Part shown: one piece after another, positions 16,902 through 25,718 of the stretch
Layout of the letters: every line of letters begins with the position of its first letter
Position numbering within the stretch: the stretch's first letter is position 1
Assembly (NCBI RefSeq): GCF_008086045.1
Contig: NZ_VSEY01000036.1
Location: forward strand, 62,001 to 126,000
Origin: Nonomuraea sp. PA05
GTDB lineage: Bacteria > Actinomycetota > Actinomycetes > Streptosporangiales > Streptosporangiaceae
Length of the DNA stretch: 64,000 nt
Reading direction: 5' to 3'
Notes under the pieces: generated by a model
Seen by the model: the letters and a program-made list of their open reading frames with translations, nothing else
Told to the model about the DNA's origin: nothing
Databases searched by the model: none
Translations under genes and position numbers: made by a program

Positions 16902-18047
16902 ATGACCACCTTCCACCCCCCTTTCCGCACCCTCGGCGCCGCCGTGCTCGCACTCGGGCTGCTCACGGCATGCGGCGGCGGTGGCGAGGCGGCGAAACAA
17001 CCGCCGCCGAACCAGATCGCGGCGGGCCAGGCCCCGTCGTACTACCCGGCCGAGTACGCCCAGCTCATGGAGGCGTCCAAGAAGGAGGGCGGCACCCTCA
17101 CCATCTACTCCAACACCGACCAGGAGAACTGGGCGCCGATCTTCCGCGACTTCCAGAAGAAGTACTCCTGGGTGACGAAGATCGCGGCGAACAACCTGGA
17201 CAGTGACGAGGTCTTCCAGCGGGTGCTCAGCGAGCAGGCCACCGGCAGCTCCCCGGCTGACCTGGTGGTGTCGAACGCCGCCCAGGCGTGGGCCGACTTC
17301 GCCGCCCGGCCGGGCACGCTGATGGAGTACGCCTCGCCGGAGAAGGGCAAGCTGCCCGAGTTCGGCGAGCTGCTGCCCGGCGTGTACGCGATGTCGGTCG
17401 ACCCGATGTCGATCGCGTACAACACCTCGCTGCTGCCCGGGAAGCCGACCGGCTTGAAGAGCCTGGCCGCGATCCTGGCCAAGGACCCCGCCCAGTACAA
17501 GAACAAGATCACCACCAGGGACGTGGGCGGCGCGTTCGGCTTCACCGTCTCGCACGCCTTCGCCGACGCCCGCCCCGAGTCGTGGACGTCACTGCAGTCG
17601 GTGCTGCCGCTGGCCAGGCCGGAGACCTCCTCGGGCACGCAGATGGAGAAGATCATCGCGGGCGAGTACGTGGCCGGCTTCTTCGTCAGCGCCGCCCCCG
17701 CCTACCCGGTGGTGGCCAAGAGCGGCGGCCTGCTGGAGATCTCCTTCCTCGACGACGGCACCGTCGTGCTGCCGCGCGGCGTCGGCATCGCCGCCAAAGC
17801 GCCGCACCCCGCCACGTCCAAGCTGTTCGTGGACTTCCTGCTGTCGCAGGAGGGCCAGCGGGCGGTGGCGGAGGGCGGGCTCACCTCCTACCGCGACGAC
17901 GTCCAGGACGCCGACGGGCTGCACACCTACCAGGAGTTGGTCAAGGCGGTGGGCGAGGCCAACGTGATAGTCGCGAAGTACGAGAAGGTTCCCGACGCCG
18001 AGGTCAAGTCCTTCACCGACAAGTGGAACGGCCTGCTCGGCAGATGA
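16902..18047 (+). CDS. ABC transporter lipoprotein binding protein (ferric/organic-acid type)
   Basis: The 381-residue protein has a lipoprotein signal (GLLTAC, Cys about 26). The mature body begins EGGTLTIYSNTDQENWAPIF, as in the family containing ferric, thiamine and phosphonate binding proteins (AfuA/SBP_bac_6-like). GGAGG at 16891-16895 fixes the ATG at 16902. It starts a long overlapping operon whose enzymes handle hydroxy-acids, so an organic acid (or a metal-acid complex) is a more likely ligand than free iron. Confidence 0.85.
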   Translation: MTTFHPPFRTLGAAVLALGLLTACGGGGEAAKQPPPNQIAAGQAPSYYPAEYAQLMEASKKEGGTLTIYSNTDQENWAPIFRDFQKKYSWVTKIAANNLDSDEVFQRVLSEQATGSSPADLVVSNAAQAWADFAARPGTLMEYASPEKGKLPEFGELLPGVYAMSVDPMSIAYNTSLLPGKPTGLKSLAAILAKDPAQYKNKITTRDVGGAFGFTVSHAFADARPESWTSLQSVLPLARPETSSGTQMEKIIAGEYVAGFFVSAAPAYPVVAKSGGLLEISFLDDGTVVLPRGVGIAAKAPHPATSKLFVDFLLSQEGQRAVAEGGLTSYRDDVQDADGLHTYQELVKAVGEANVIVAKYEKVPDAEVKSFTDKWNGLLGR

Positions 18048-19777
18048 CGCGGACAACCATCACCTCGTCTCCGCCGCGCTACCGCAGGCCGCTGGGGCTG
18101 ACCAGGGAGAGCTGGCTGCAGTACGCCGTGCTGCTCCTGCTGGCCGTCCTGGTGCTGGCGCCGGTCGTGCCGACGCTGTACCAGTCCTTCCTCGACCGCC
18201 CCCTGTACGAGGCGGGCGGCGTGCTCGGCCTCGACAACTACGCGCGGCTGTTCACCGAGGCGGGCTTCGGCCGGGTCGTGCTCAACACGGCGCTGTTCGC
18301 CGCGCTCACCACCCTGCTCAGCCTGCTCATCGCGGTGCCGATGGCCGTCGTCGTGGTGCGCACCAGGCTGCCCGGCGGGCGGCTGTTCGCCGCCGCCATG
18401 CAGTGGCCGTTCTTCATCTCCTCGCTCATTCTGGGCTTCGGCTGGATCACCATGTACGGCCCCGCCGGGTTCGTCAGCGTCGAGGTGCGCCGGCTGCTCG
18501 GGTTCCTGCCGTGGAACCTGTACTCCATCCCTGGCATGGCCCTCACCGAGGCCGTCGCGCTGGCCCCGATCGTCTACACGTTCTGCGCGAACGCGCTGCG
18601 CCAGAGCGACGCCTCGCTGGAGGCCGCCGCGCAGGTGTGCGGCGCGGGCCCGCTGCGCATCCTGCGCTCGGTGATCCTGCCGCTGCTGCGCCCGCCCGTC
18701 GTCTACAGCTCGATCCTCGTGGTCAGCATGTCGGTGGAGACGCTGAGCGTGCCGCTGCTGTTCGGCCAGCCGGTCGGCATCGACGTCTTCTCCACCTTCC
18801 TCTACCGCAACGGCCTGCAGTCGATCAACCCGGACTACGGTGTGCTCGGCGCGGCCTCGGCGATCATTCTGCTGGTCACCATCAGCCTGGTCGCGCTGCA
18901 GGCCAAGCTGCTCAAGGACGCCCAGCGCTTCGTGTCCGTACGCGGCAAGGCGACCCGGCCGCGTCCGCTGGACCTGGGGTGGCTGAAGTGGATCAGTGTG
19001 GCCGCCATCGCGTTCTACGTGGTGATGGGCGCGCTGATCCCGATCGGCGGGCTGGTGTTCCGCTCGTTCACGCAGGTGTTCACGCCGCTGCAGTCGCCGT
19101 TCAAGACCCTCACCGGCGACAATTACGAGCGCATCTTCACCTATCCGGTGTACGTGCAGTCGATCGTCAACAGCCTGCTCGTGGCCGCGATCGGCGCCGT
19201 CCTGGTCAGCGCCCTGTCGCTGCTGGCGGTGATGGTGGCCAGGCGTTCGACGTTCCGGTACGCCCGCGCGGTGGAGTACCTGGCGCTCGCCCCGCAGGCC
19301 ATGCCCGGCATCATCGTCGGCATCGGCCTGTTCTGGGCGCTGGCGCTGTCCGGCGTGGGCGCGCTCATCCAGGGCACGCTGTGGGCGCTGATCATCGGTT
19401 TCGGGCTGCGCGCGCTGCCCAGCGGCTTCGGCTCCATCTCGCCGTCGATCATGCAGATCGGGCACGAGCTCGACAACGCCGCCCGCGTGTCGGGCGCCGA
19501 CTGGGTGCGCACCTTCACCCGCATCCTCGCCTCGCTGCTGCGGCCCGCCTTCGCCGGAGCACTGATCCTGACGTTCGTGACCCTGCTCAAGGAGTACTCG
19601 CCCGCCGTGTTCCTGGGCTCGGCCGACTCCAACATCATCGGCACGACCATGCTCGAACTGTGGGTGCAGGGCAACACCGGCTCCGTGGCCGCCCTGGCCA
19701 GCCTGCAGATCGCCATCACGGCGACCTTCGTCGGGCTGGCCGGCCTTCTTCTCAAGGGACGTGACAAGGATGCCTGA
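18044..19777 (+). CDS. Fused two-domain ABC permease (AfuB/ThiP-like)
   Basis: The 577-residue protein contains two permease halves of about six TM each. There are two EAA loops: EAAAQVCGAGPLRILRSVIL (about 200) and LDNAARVSGADWVRTFTRIL (about 485). The fused dimer is typical for ferric/thiamine-type importers. ATGA overlap (18044-18047) couples it to the binding protein, and its end overlaps the ATPase start by 8 bp. Confidence 0.9.
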   Translation: MTRTTITSSPPRYRRPLGLTRESWLQYAVLLLLAVLVLAPVVPTLYQSFLDRPLYEAGGVLGLDNYARLFTEAGFGRVVLNTALFAALTTLLSLLIAVPMAVVVVRTRLPGGRLFAAAMQWPFFISSLILGFGWITMYGPAGFVSVEVRRLLGFLPWNLYSIPGMALTEAVALAPIVYTFCANALRQSDASLEAAAQVCGAGPLRILRSVILPLLRPPVVYSSILVVSMSVETLSVPLLFGQPVGIDVFSTFLYRNGLQSINPDYGVLGAASAIILLVTISLVALQAKLLKDAQRFVSVRGKATRPRPLDLGWLKWISVAAIAFYVVMGALIPIGGLVFRSFTQVFTPLQSPFKTLTGDNYERIFTYPVYVQSIVNSLLVAAIGAVLVSALSLLAVMVARRSTFRYARAVEYLALAPQAMPGIIVGIGLFWALALSGVGALIQGTLWALIIGFGLRALPSGFGSISPSIMQIGHELDNAARVSGADWVRTFTRILASLLRPAFAGALILTFVTLLKEYSPAVFLGSADSNIIGTTMLELWVQGNTGSVAALASLQIAITATFVGLAGLLLKGRDKDA

Positions 19778-20864
19778 GGTCAAGGTCGCCCATCTGTCCA
19801 AGCGGTTCGGGGACAACGCCGTACTGAACGACATCACCTTCACCATCGCCGACGGCGAGTTCTTCACCTTGCTCGGCCCCAGCGGCTGCGGCAAGTCCAC
19901 CACCCTGGCCTGCATCGCCGGCCTGGAACGCCCCACCGGCGGCAGCATCGCCGTCGGCGAGGCCACCTTCGCCGGCGCCGGCACGTTCGTGCCGCCCGAG
20001 GGCCGCAACCTCGGCATGGTCTTCCAGTCGTACGCGCTGTGGCCGCACATGACCGTCGCCCAGAACCTCGCCATGCCGCTCAAGATCCGCAAGGTCGACC
20101 GGCGCGAGCAGGACACCCTCATCACCGAGGCGCTGGCCAAGGTGGGCCTGGCCGAGCTGAAGGACCGCTACCCGCACCAGCTCTCCGGCGGCCAGCAGCA
20201 GCGCGTCGCGCTCGCCCGCGCCCTGGTCTACTCGCCCAGCGTGCTGCTGCTCGACGAGCCGCTGTCCAACCTGGACGCCAAGCTGCGCGACCAGGCCCGC
20301 GCCTGGCTCAAACGGCTGCAGACCGAGCTCGGCATCACCACCGTGTACGTCACCCACGACCAGGACGAGGCCCTGGCGCTGAGCGACCGCATCGCGGTGA
20401 TGTCCAAGGGCGACATGGTGCAGATCGGCACCCCGCAGGAGATCTACGAGACCCCCGCCACCGCCGAGGTGGCCGCCTTCGTCGGCCGCTGCAACTTCCT
20501 GACCGGCACGGTGTGCGGCCCGCGCGAGGTGCGCCTCGACTGCACCGGCCAGACGATCACCGTCCCCGACTCGGCCATCGAGGGCAAGGTGACCGTGGCG
20601 ATCCGGCCAGAACGGCTGACGATCCTGCCACCCGGTGAGACCGGCGCGAACGTGCTCACCGCCCAGGTGCTGACCTCCTCCTACGTCGGCTCCCGGCACG
20701 AGTACGACCTGCGCCTGGGCGACCACGTCATCCAGGCCGAGACCACCCGCGCCGGGCTCACCGGCGAGGTGACGGTCGCCGTCGAACCCGCCGCCTGCCT
20801 GCTCTACCCGACCACCGACGCCCTGCCGAAGGACGTCGAAGCGCTCATCACCATCGCACAGTGA
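19770..20864 (+). CDS. ABC transporter ATPase
   Basis: The 364-residue protein has Walker A GPSGCGKSTT (about 38), Q-loop VFQSYALWPHMT, signature LSGGQQQRVALARAL (about 137) and Walker B VLLLDEPLSNLDAKL. A C-terminal TOBE-like region reads VCGPREVRL...VAIRPERL. It completes the importer. The ATG at 19770 is favoured because AAGGGA lies about 10 bp upstream. It is followed by a GTG start 8 bp after its stop. Confidence 0.93.
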   Translation: MPEVKVAHLSKRFGDNAVLNDITFTIADGEFFTLLGPSGCGKSTTLACIAGLERPTGGSIAVGEATFAGAGTFVPPEGRNLGMVFQSYALWPHMTVAQNLAMPLKIRKVDRREQDTLITEALAKVGLAELKDRYPHQLSGGQQQRVALARALVYSPSVLLLDEPLSNLDAKLRDQARAWLKRLQTELGITTVYVTHDQDEALALSDRIAVMSKGDMVQIGTPQEIYETPATAEVAAFVGRCNFLTGTVCGPREVRLDCTGQTITVPDSAIEGKVTVAIRPERLTILPPGETGANVLTAQVLTSSYVGSRHEYDLRLGDHVIQAETTRAGLTGEVTVAVEPAACLLYPTTDALPKDVEALITIAQ

Positions 20865-20872
20865 GGAATTCC

Positions 20873-21946
20873 GTGACCTCTTCCTACCGTCTTGGCGTGC
20901 TCGAAGGCGACGGCATCGGCCCCGAGATCGTCCCCGCCTCCGTCCTGGTCGTGGACGCCGCGCTCGCCGCCGCCGGCGCCCCGCCCGTCGAGTGGGCGGA
21001 TCTGCCGCTGGGCGCGGCGGCCATCGGCACGCACGGCGACGCCGTACCGGAATCGACGCTGACCGCCCTGGAAGGGCTGGACGCCTGGCTGCTCGGCCCG
21101 CACGACAGCGCCGCCTACCCCGAGCCGCACCGCTCCAGGCTCAACCCCAGCGGCACCATCCGCAAGCGCTTCGACCTGTTCGCCAACATCCGCCCCGCCA
21201 AGTCCTTCGACGGCGCCGACGCCGTCGTGCCCGGCACCGACCTGGTCATCGTCCGCGAGAACACCCAGGGCTTCTACGCCGACCGCAGCACCTACAAGGG
21301 CACCGGCGAGTTCATGCCCACCCCCGACGTGGCCATCGCCATGGGCATCATCACCCGGCCCGCCGTCGAACGGATCGCCGTCGAGGCGTTCGAGCTGGCC
21401 TCCCGCCGGCGCGGCAAGGTCACCATCGTGCACAAGGCGAACGTGCTCAAGCTGACCACCGGCCTGTTCCGCGACGTCTGCCGCGAGGTCGCCGCCCGTT
21501 ACCCGCAGGTCGCCGTGGACGACTTCCACATCGACGCGATGACCGTGCACCTGGTGCGGCGCGCGAACGACTTCGACGTCATCGTCACCGAGAACATGTT
21601 CGGCGACATCCTGTCCGACCTGACCGGGGAGCTCGCCGGGTCGCTCGGCATCGCGCCGTCCATCAACGCCTCCCACGAGCGCTGCATGGCCCAGGCCGCG
21701 CACGGGTCCGCGCCCGACATCGCCGGGCGGGACCTGGCCAACCCGATCGCGATGATCCTGTCCAGCGCGATGCTGCTCGACTGGCTCGGCGCCCGCCACC
21801 AGGACCCCTGCCTCGCCAAGGCCGCCGCGCTGATCGAGAGCGCGGTCGCCGACACCGTGCGGGGCGGGACGCGGACCCGCGACATGGGCGGCACGGCGGG
21901 CACCCGCGCGTTCGCCGAGGCCGTCGCCGCCGGTGTGAAGCGATGA
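20873..21946 (+). CDS. Isocitrate/isopropylmalate dehydrogenase-family enzyme
   Basis: The 357-residue protein begins LGVLEGDGIGPEIVP and carries NPSGTIRKRFDLFANIRPAK (substrate Arg residues) and RENTQGFYADRSTYKG. It also has the catalytic Lys in KANVLKLTTGLF and NMFGDILSDLTGELAGSLG (metal Asp). It oxidatively decarboxylates a 2-hydroxy-acid with a 3-carboxylate (or tartrate) using NAD(P) and a divalent metal. GAGGA 5 bp before the GTG at 20873 sets the start. Being outside a leucine operon, beside an aconitase and hydroxy-acid enzymes, it is probably catabolic. Confidence 0.87.
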   Translation: MTSSYRLGVLEGDGIGPEIVPASVLVVDAALAAAGAPPVEWADLPLGAAAIGTHGDAVPESTLTALEGLDAWLLGPHDSAAYPEPHRSRLNPSGTIRKRFDLFANIRPAKSFDGADAVVPGTDLVIVRENTQGFYADRSTYKGTGEFMPTPDVAIAMGIITRPAVERIAVEAFELASRRRGKVTIVHKANVLKLTTGLFRDVCREVAARYPQVAVDDFHIDAMTVHLVRRANDFDVIVTENMFGDILSDLTGELAGSLGIAPSINASHERCMAQAAHGSAPDIAGRDLANPIAMILSSAMLLDWLGARHQDPCLAKAAALIESAVADTVRGGTRTRDMGGTAGTRAFAEAVAAGVKR

Positions 21947-22581
21947 TCGTCGCGGTCGTCAACGCCACCACCGCCTCCATCCAGCCCGCCGACGACGGGC
22001 TCGCCGAAGGGTTTCCCGAGGCCGACGCCTGGCACCTGCTGGACGACCGGCTCGTCACCGAGGCCGACGCGGCCGGCGGCATGACGCCCGCGCTGGCGCG
22101 CCGCATGCTCGCGCTCATCGACCACGCGGTGCGCGGCGGCGCCGACGCCGTGCTGCTGTCCTGCTCCATGTACGGACCGGTCGCGGGGCTGGCCCGACGG
22201 GTGCACGAGGTGCCGGTGATCGGGTCGGACGAGGCGATGTTCGCGGAGGTCGCCCGGCGGTCGGGCGCGGTGCTGGTGCTCGGCTCGCTGGAGTCGGCGG
22301 CGGCGGACTCGGCGCGGCGGCTGCGCGAGGTGGCGGACGGTGTCGAGGTGCGTGCTCTGGCCGCGCCCGGCGCCGCCGCCGCTGCCGCCGCGCAGGACTG
22401 GCCCGACCTGACGGACGCGCTCGCGCGGGCCGCCCAGCCTCTCCTCGGCGAGGCGGAGCTGGTGCTGCTCGGGCAGTACTCGATCAGCCCGGTGCACGCG
22501 GAGCTGGCCGCTCGCCTCGGCACCCCGGTGCTGAGCCCCCCGCTGGCGGCGGCCAGAGCCTTGCGCGAGGCATTGACATGA
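21943..22581 (+). CDS. Asp/Glu-racemase-superfamily protein, second Cys missing
   Basis: The 212-residue protein opens IVAVVNATTASIQPADD and has the first catalytic cysteine region VLLSCSMYGPV (about 72). The second family Cys, expected in a GC motif near the C-terminus, is replaced by LLGQYSISP. It may therefore be an isomerase or decarboxylase variant, not a two-base racemase. It is coupled to the dehydrogenase by ATGA overlap. One attractive idea is that it replaces the missing 2-oxo/3-oxo-tetronate isomerase of the kinase-aldolase pathway; this is inference. Confidence 0.7.
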   Translation: MIVAVVNATTASIQPADDGLAEGFPEADAWHLLDDRLVTEADAAGGMTPALARRMLALIDHAVRGGADAVLLSCSMYGPVAGLARRVHEVPVIGSDEAMFAEVARRSGAVLVLGSLESAAADSARRLREVADGVEVRALAAPGAAAAAAAQDWPDLTDALARAAQPLLGEAELVLLGQYSISPVHAELAARLGTPVLSPPLAAARALREALT

Positions 22582-23780
22582 GCCCCCTGCTCGGTTGCGT
22601 CGCCGACGACTACACCGGCGGCACCGACGTGGCCGCCGCCTACCGCCGCTCGGGCCTGCGCACGCTCCTGTTCTTCGGCACACCCCCCTCGGAAACGACC
22701 CTCCCGGCCTGCGACGCCGTGGTCATGGCCCTGAAGACCCGCTCCGTCCCACCCGCCGAGGCGATCACCGCATCCCGGGAAGCCCAGGACTGGCTGACCA
22801 CCCAGGGAGCCCGCCGCCTCTACTTCAAGTACTGCTCCACCTTCGACTCCACCGACCGGGGCAACATCGGCCCGGTGACCGACGCCCTGGTGGAGGCGAG
22901 CGGCGCCGGCCTGACGGTGGTGTGCCCCGCCTCACCCGAACACGGCCGCACCCTCTACCAAGGCCACCTGTTCGTCGGCGACAGGCCGCTGTCGGAGTCG
23001 CCGATGCGGCACCACCCGCTCACCCCCATGACCGACTCCGACCTGGTCCGGGTCCTGAGCAGGCAGACCCCGCACCCGGTCGCGCTGGTGCCGCTGCAGA
23101 CGGTCGAGCGCGGCCCCGCCGCCGTACGCGAGGCGCTGGACGACCTGGCGGCCAGGGGCGTCCGCCATGCCGTGACCGACGCCGTCACCGACGGCCACCT
23201 CGACACCATCGCCCGCGCCACCACCCACCTGCCGGTGCTCACGGGCGCCGCCGGGCTGGCCCGCGCCCTCGCCACCGGCGACACCGCCGAGGCCATGCCC
23301 GAGCTGCCGCCCGGCCCGTCCGTCATCCTGGCGGGCAGTTGCTCGGCGGCCACCCTGGAGCAGGTGGCGCACGCCCGCGACCACATGCCCGCACACCACC
23401 TGCGAGCCCGCGACGGCGCGCTCCCCGAGGCGCTGACCTGGCTGGAGGCCCACCTCGGGCAGGAGAACCGGGTGATCGTCCACACCTCCGCGCCGCCCGG
23501 GCAGCGTTCGCCCGCCGCCGCGCCGTTCCTGGAGCGGGCGCTGGCCGCCGTCGCGGCCAGGGCCGCCGAGCTGGGCGCGCGCCGCATCGTGGTGGCCGGG
23601 GGAGAGACGTCCGGCGCCGTGGTGAACGCGCTCGGCGTGTCCGGCGCGGTCGTCGGCGCCGAGGCGGACCGCGGCGTGCCGTGGCTGCTCACCACCGGCC
23701 GCCCGCCGCTGGCTCTGCTGCTCAAGTCCGGCAACTTCGGCCGCCCAGACCTTCTCCTGCGAGCCACGGAAGCACCATGA
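22578..23780 (+). CDS. Four-carbon acid sugar kinase family protein (OtnK-like)
   Basis: The 400-residue protein begins LLGCVADDYTGGTDVAAAYR, the DUF1537 N-terminal signature. It has FKYCSTFDSTDRGNIGPV and the C-terminal nucleotide-binding segment VVAGGETSGAVVNALG. Characterised members phosphorylate 3-oxo-tetronate, D-threonate or D-erythronate at O4. The next gene is the matching class II aldolase, so 3-oxo-tetronate-type phosphorylation followed by decarboxylation to a triose phosphate is the simplest reading. ATGA overlap with both neighbours. Confidence 0.87.
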   Translation: MSPLLGCVADDYTGGTDVAAAYRRSGLRTLLFFGTPPSETTLPACDAVVMALKTRSVPPAEAITASREAQDWLTTQGARRLYFKYCSTFDSTDRGNIGPVTDALVEASGAGLTVVCPASPEHGRTLYQGHLFVGDRPLSESPMRHHPLTPMTDSDLVRVLSRQTPHPVALVPLQTVERGPAAVREALDDLAARGVRHAVTDAVTDGHLDTIARATTHLPVLTGAAGLARALATGDTAEAMPELPPGPSVILAGSCSAATLEQVAHARDHMPAHHLRARDGALPEALTWLEAHLGQENRVIVHTSAPPGQRSPAAAPFLERALAAVAARAAELGARRIVVAGGETSGAVVNALGVSGAVVGAEADRGVPWLLTTGRPPLALLLKSGNFGRPDLLLRATEAP

Positions 23781-24382
23781 CCGACCTGACACAGCAGATC
23801 GCCGAGCTGGGCGCGTCCCTGTTCGACCGGCGGCTCACCCACGGCCGCACCGGCAACCTCAGCGCCCGCACCGGCGACGGCTTCCTCATCACGCCGACCG
23901 GCGGCTCCCTCCGCTCGATCGGCGAGCTGTCGCTGGTCAGCCTGGCGGGCGAGCACCTGGACGGCCCGAAGCCGTCGAAGGAGGCGTTCCTGCACGCCGC
24001 CCTCTACCGCGCCCGCCCGCACGCCGGCGCGGTCGCGCACCTGCACAGCACGTACGCCGTGGCCGTCTCCTGTCACGACGGCCTGAACCCCGGCGACGTG
24101 CTGCCGCCACTGACCGCCTACTACGTGATGCGGGTCGGACGGCTGCCGCTGCTGCCGTACCACGCGCCGGGCGATCCCGCGCTGGGGCCGATCGCCGAGC
24201 GGGCCGCCCGCGACGCGCACGCCCTGCTGCTGGCCAACCACGGCCCCATCGTCGCCGGACCCGATCTGGCCGCCGCGGCCGACGCGATCGAGGAGCTGGA
24301 GGAGACGGCTCGGCTGTGGCTGCTGCTGCGCGACCGTCCCGTCCGGCCGCTCACCCCCGACCAGGTCAGGAGCCTGTCATGA
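23777..24382 (+). CDS. Class II aldolase/adducin-family protein (OtnC-like)
   Basis: The 201-residue protein contains GRTGNLSARTGDGFLITP, an acid-base region around PSKEAFLHAALY, and zinc ligands AHLHSTYAVAVS and LLANHGPIV. Length and pairing with the OtnK-like kinase match 3-oxo-tetronate 4-phosphate decarboxylase, which yields dihydroxyacetone phosphate. It overlaps the kinase by ATGA and the oxidoreductase by 4 bp. A fuculose-phosphate-type aldolase is the alternative. Confidence 0.87.
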   Translation: MTDLTQQIAELGASLFDRRLTHGRTGNLSARTGDGFLITPTGGSLRSIGELSLVSLAGEHLDGPKPSKEAFLHAALYRARPHAGAVAHLHSTYAVAVSCHDGLNPGDVLPPLTAYYVMRVGRLPLLPYHAPGDPALGPIAERAARDAHALLLANHGPIVAGPDLAAAADAIEELEETARLWLLLRDRPVRPLTPDQVRSLS

Positions 24383-25425
24383 TCCCACCCTCCGAGCTGA
24401 TCTCCTTCGGGGTCGCCGTGCTGACCTCCCTGGGCGTGCCCGAGCCGGACGCCCGGCTGGTCGCCGACAGCCTGGTCACGGCCGACGCCTGGGGGCATCC
24501 GTCGCACGGCATGCTGCGCCTGGAGTGGTACGCCGACCGGCTGCGCTCCGGCGCCATGCGTCCCGTGACCGAGGTGACCACCGTGCTGGACGGCGGCGCG
24601 GTCGCGGTGCTCGACGGCCGCGACGGCGTCGGCCAGGTCGTCACCGCGTACGCGGCCCGCGACGCCGTCCGCCGGGCGGGAGAGCACGGCGTCGGCGTGG
24701 TCGCCGTCCGCAACAGCAACCACTTCGGCACCGCCGCCTACTTCACCCGCATGATCGCCGCCGAGGGCTGCGTCGCCCTGCTGACCACGAACGGCAGCCC
24801 CGCCATGGCGCCGTGGGGCGGCCGGGAGAAGAGCGTCGGCGCCAACCCCTGGTCCATCGCGGCGCCCGGCGGCCGGCGCGGCCCCGTCGTGCTCGACATC
24901 GCCAACACCACGGTCGCCCGGGGCAAGATCTACGCCGCCCTGGAACGCGAGCAGCCCATCCCCGAAGGCTGGGCGCAGAGCGCCGCCGGTGTCCCCACCA
25001 CGGACGCGCGTGCGGCGATCGACGGGCTCATCCTGCCCATGGCCGGGCACAAGGGGTACGGCATCTCGTTCATGATGGACGTGCTGTCGGGCGTGCTGAC
25101 CGGCAGCTCGTACGCCACCGACGTGGCGGGCCCGTACGTCCCCGACCGCCGCAGCGGCTGCGGCCACCTGCTGCTCGCGCTGCGCCTGGACGCCGTGGCC
25201 GACCCCGCCGACTACGCCCGCCGCCTCGACGACCTCATCGACCGCACCAAGGCCGTGCCGCTCGCGCCCGGCTACGACGAGATCTTCTACCCCGGCGAGA
25301 TCGAGGACAGGAACGCCGCCGCGACCACCGTCCGGCTGCCCGGCAAGACCCTGCGCGGCCTGGAACGGCTCGCCGGGACGTGCGCGCTCCCGCGACCCGG
25401 CTGGATGAGCGCATGTTCGTCGTGA
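24379..25425 (+). CDS. Ldh/malate-lactate-ureidoglycolate dehydrogenase family oxidoreductase
   Basis: The 348-residue protein has HPSHGMLRLEWYADRL, VRNSNHFGTAAYF with the conserved His, SVGANPWSIAAPGG and GGHKGYG-like MAGHKGYGISFMMDVL. This family uses NAD(P) to oxidise 2-hydroxy-acids. In the operon it would make the 2-oxo acid before isomerisation and phosphorylation. Its 3' end overlaps the next start by 13 bp. The C-terminus (WMSACSS) is poorly conserved. Confidence 0.87.
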   Translation: MIPPSELISFGVAVLTSLGVPEPDARLVADSLVTADAWGHPSHGMLRLEWYADRLRSGAMRPVTEVTTVLDGGAVAVLDGRDGVGQVVTAYAARDAVRRAGEHGVGVVAVRNSNHFGTAAYFTRMIAAEGCVALLTTNGSPAMAPWGGREKSVGANPWSIAAPGGRRGPVVLDIANTTVARGKIYAALEREQPIPEGWAQSAAGVPTTDARAAIDGLILPMAGHKGYGISFMMDVLSGVLTGSSYATDVAGPYVPDRRSGCGHLLLALRLDAVADPADYARRLDDLIDRTKAVPLAPGYDEIFYPGEIEDRNAAATTVRLPGKTLRGLERLAGTCALPRPGWMSACSS

Positions 25426-25718
25426 TCGTCCACCTCCAGGTGCGGCCCGACCGGCTCTCCGCCTTCCTGCCCGGCATCGAGGCCAACGCCCGCGCCAGCC
25501 GGCAGGAGCCCGGCTGCCTCCGCTTCGACGTGCTGCGCGCCGACGATGATCCGCACCGGTTCGTCCTGTACGAGATCTACCGCGACCAGCAGGCGTTCTT
25601 CACCGAGCACCGCGCCGCGCCGCACTACGCCGCCTGGCGGCGGATCGCCGAGGAGTGCGTGACCGAGCACCGCAACACCTTCTGCCACCCCGTCTCGCTG
25701 CAAGGGCAGGACTCGTGA
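25413..25718 (+). CDS. Antibiotic biosynthesis monooxygenase (ABM/LsrG-like) domain protein
   Basis: The 101-residue single ABM domain reads FVVIVHLQVRPDRLSAFLPG, then QEPGCLRFDVLRADD and FVLYEIYRDQQAFFTEH, the full family pattern. Such small ferredoxin-like dimers include quinol monooxygenases and the LsrG isomerase of phosphorylated dihydroxypentanedione. Given the phospho-sugar-acid context, an isomerase role is possible. It overlaps both neighbours (13 bp and GTGA). Confidence 0.85.
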   Translation: MFVVIVHLQVRPDRLSAFLPGIEANARASRQEPGCLRFDVLRADDDPHRFVLYEIYRDQQAFFTEHRAAPHYAAWRRIAEECVTEHRNTFCHPVSLQGQDS

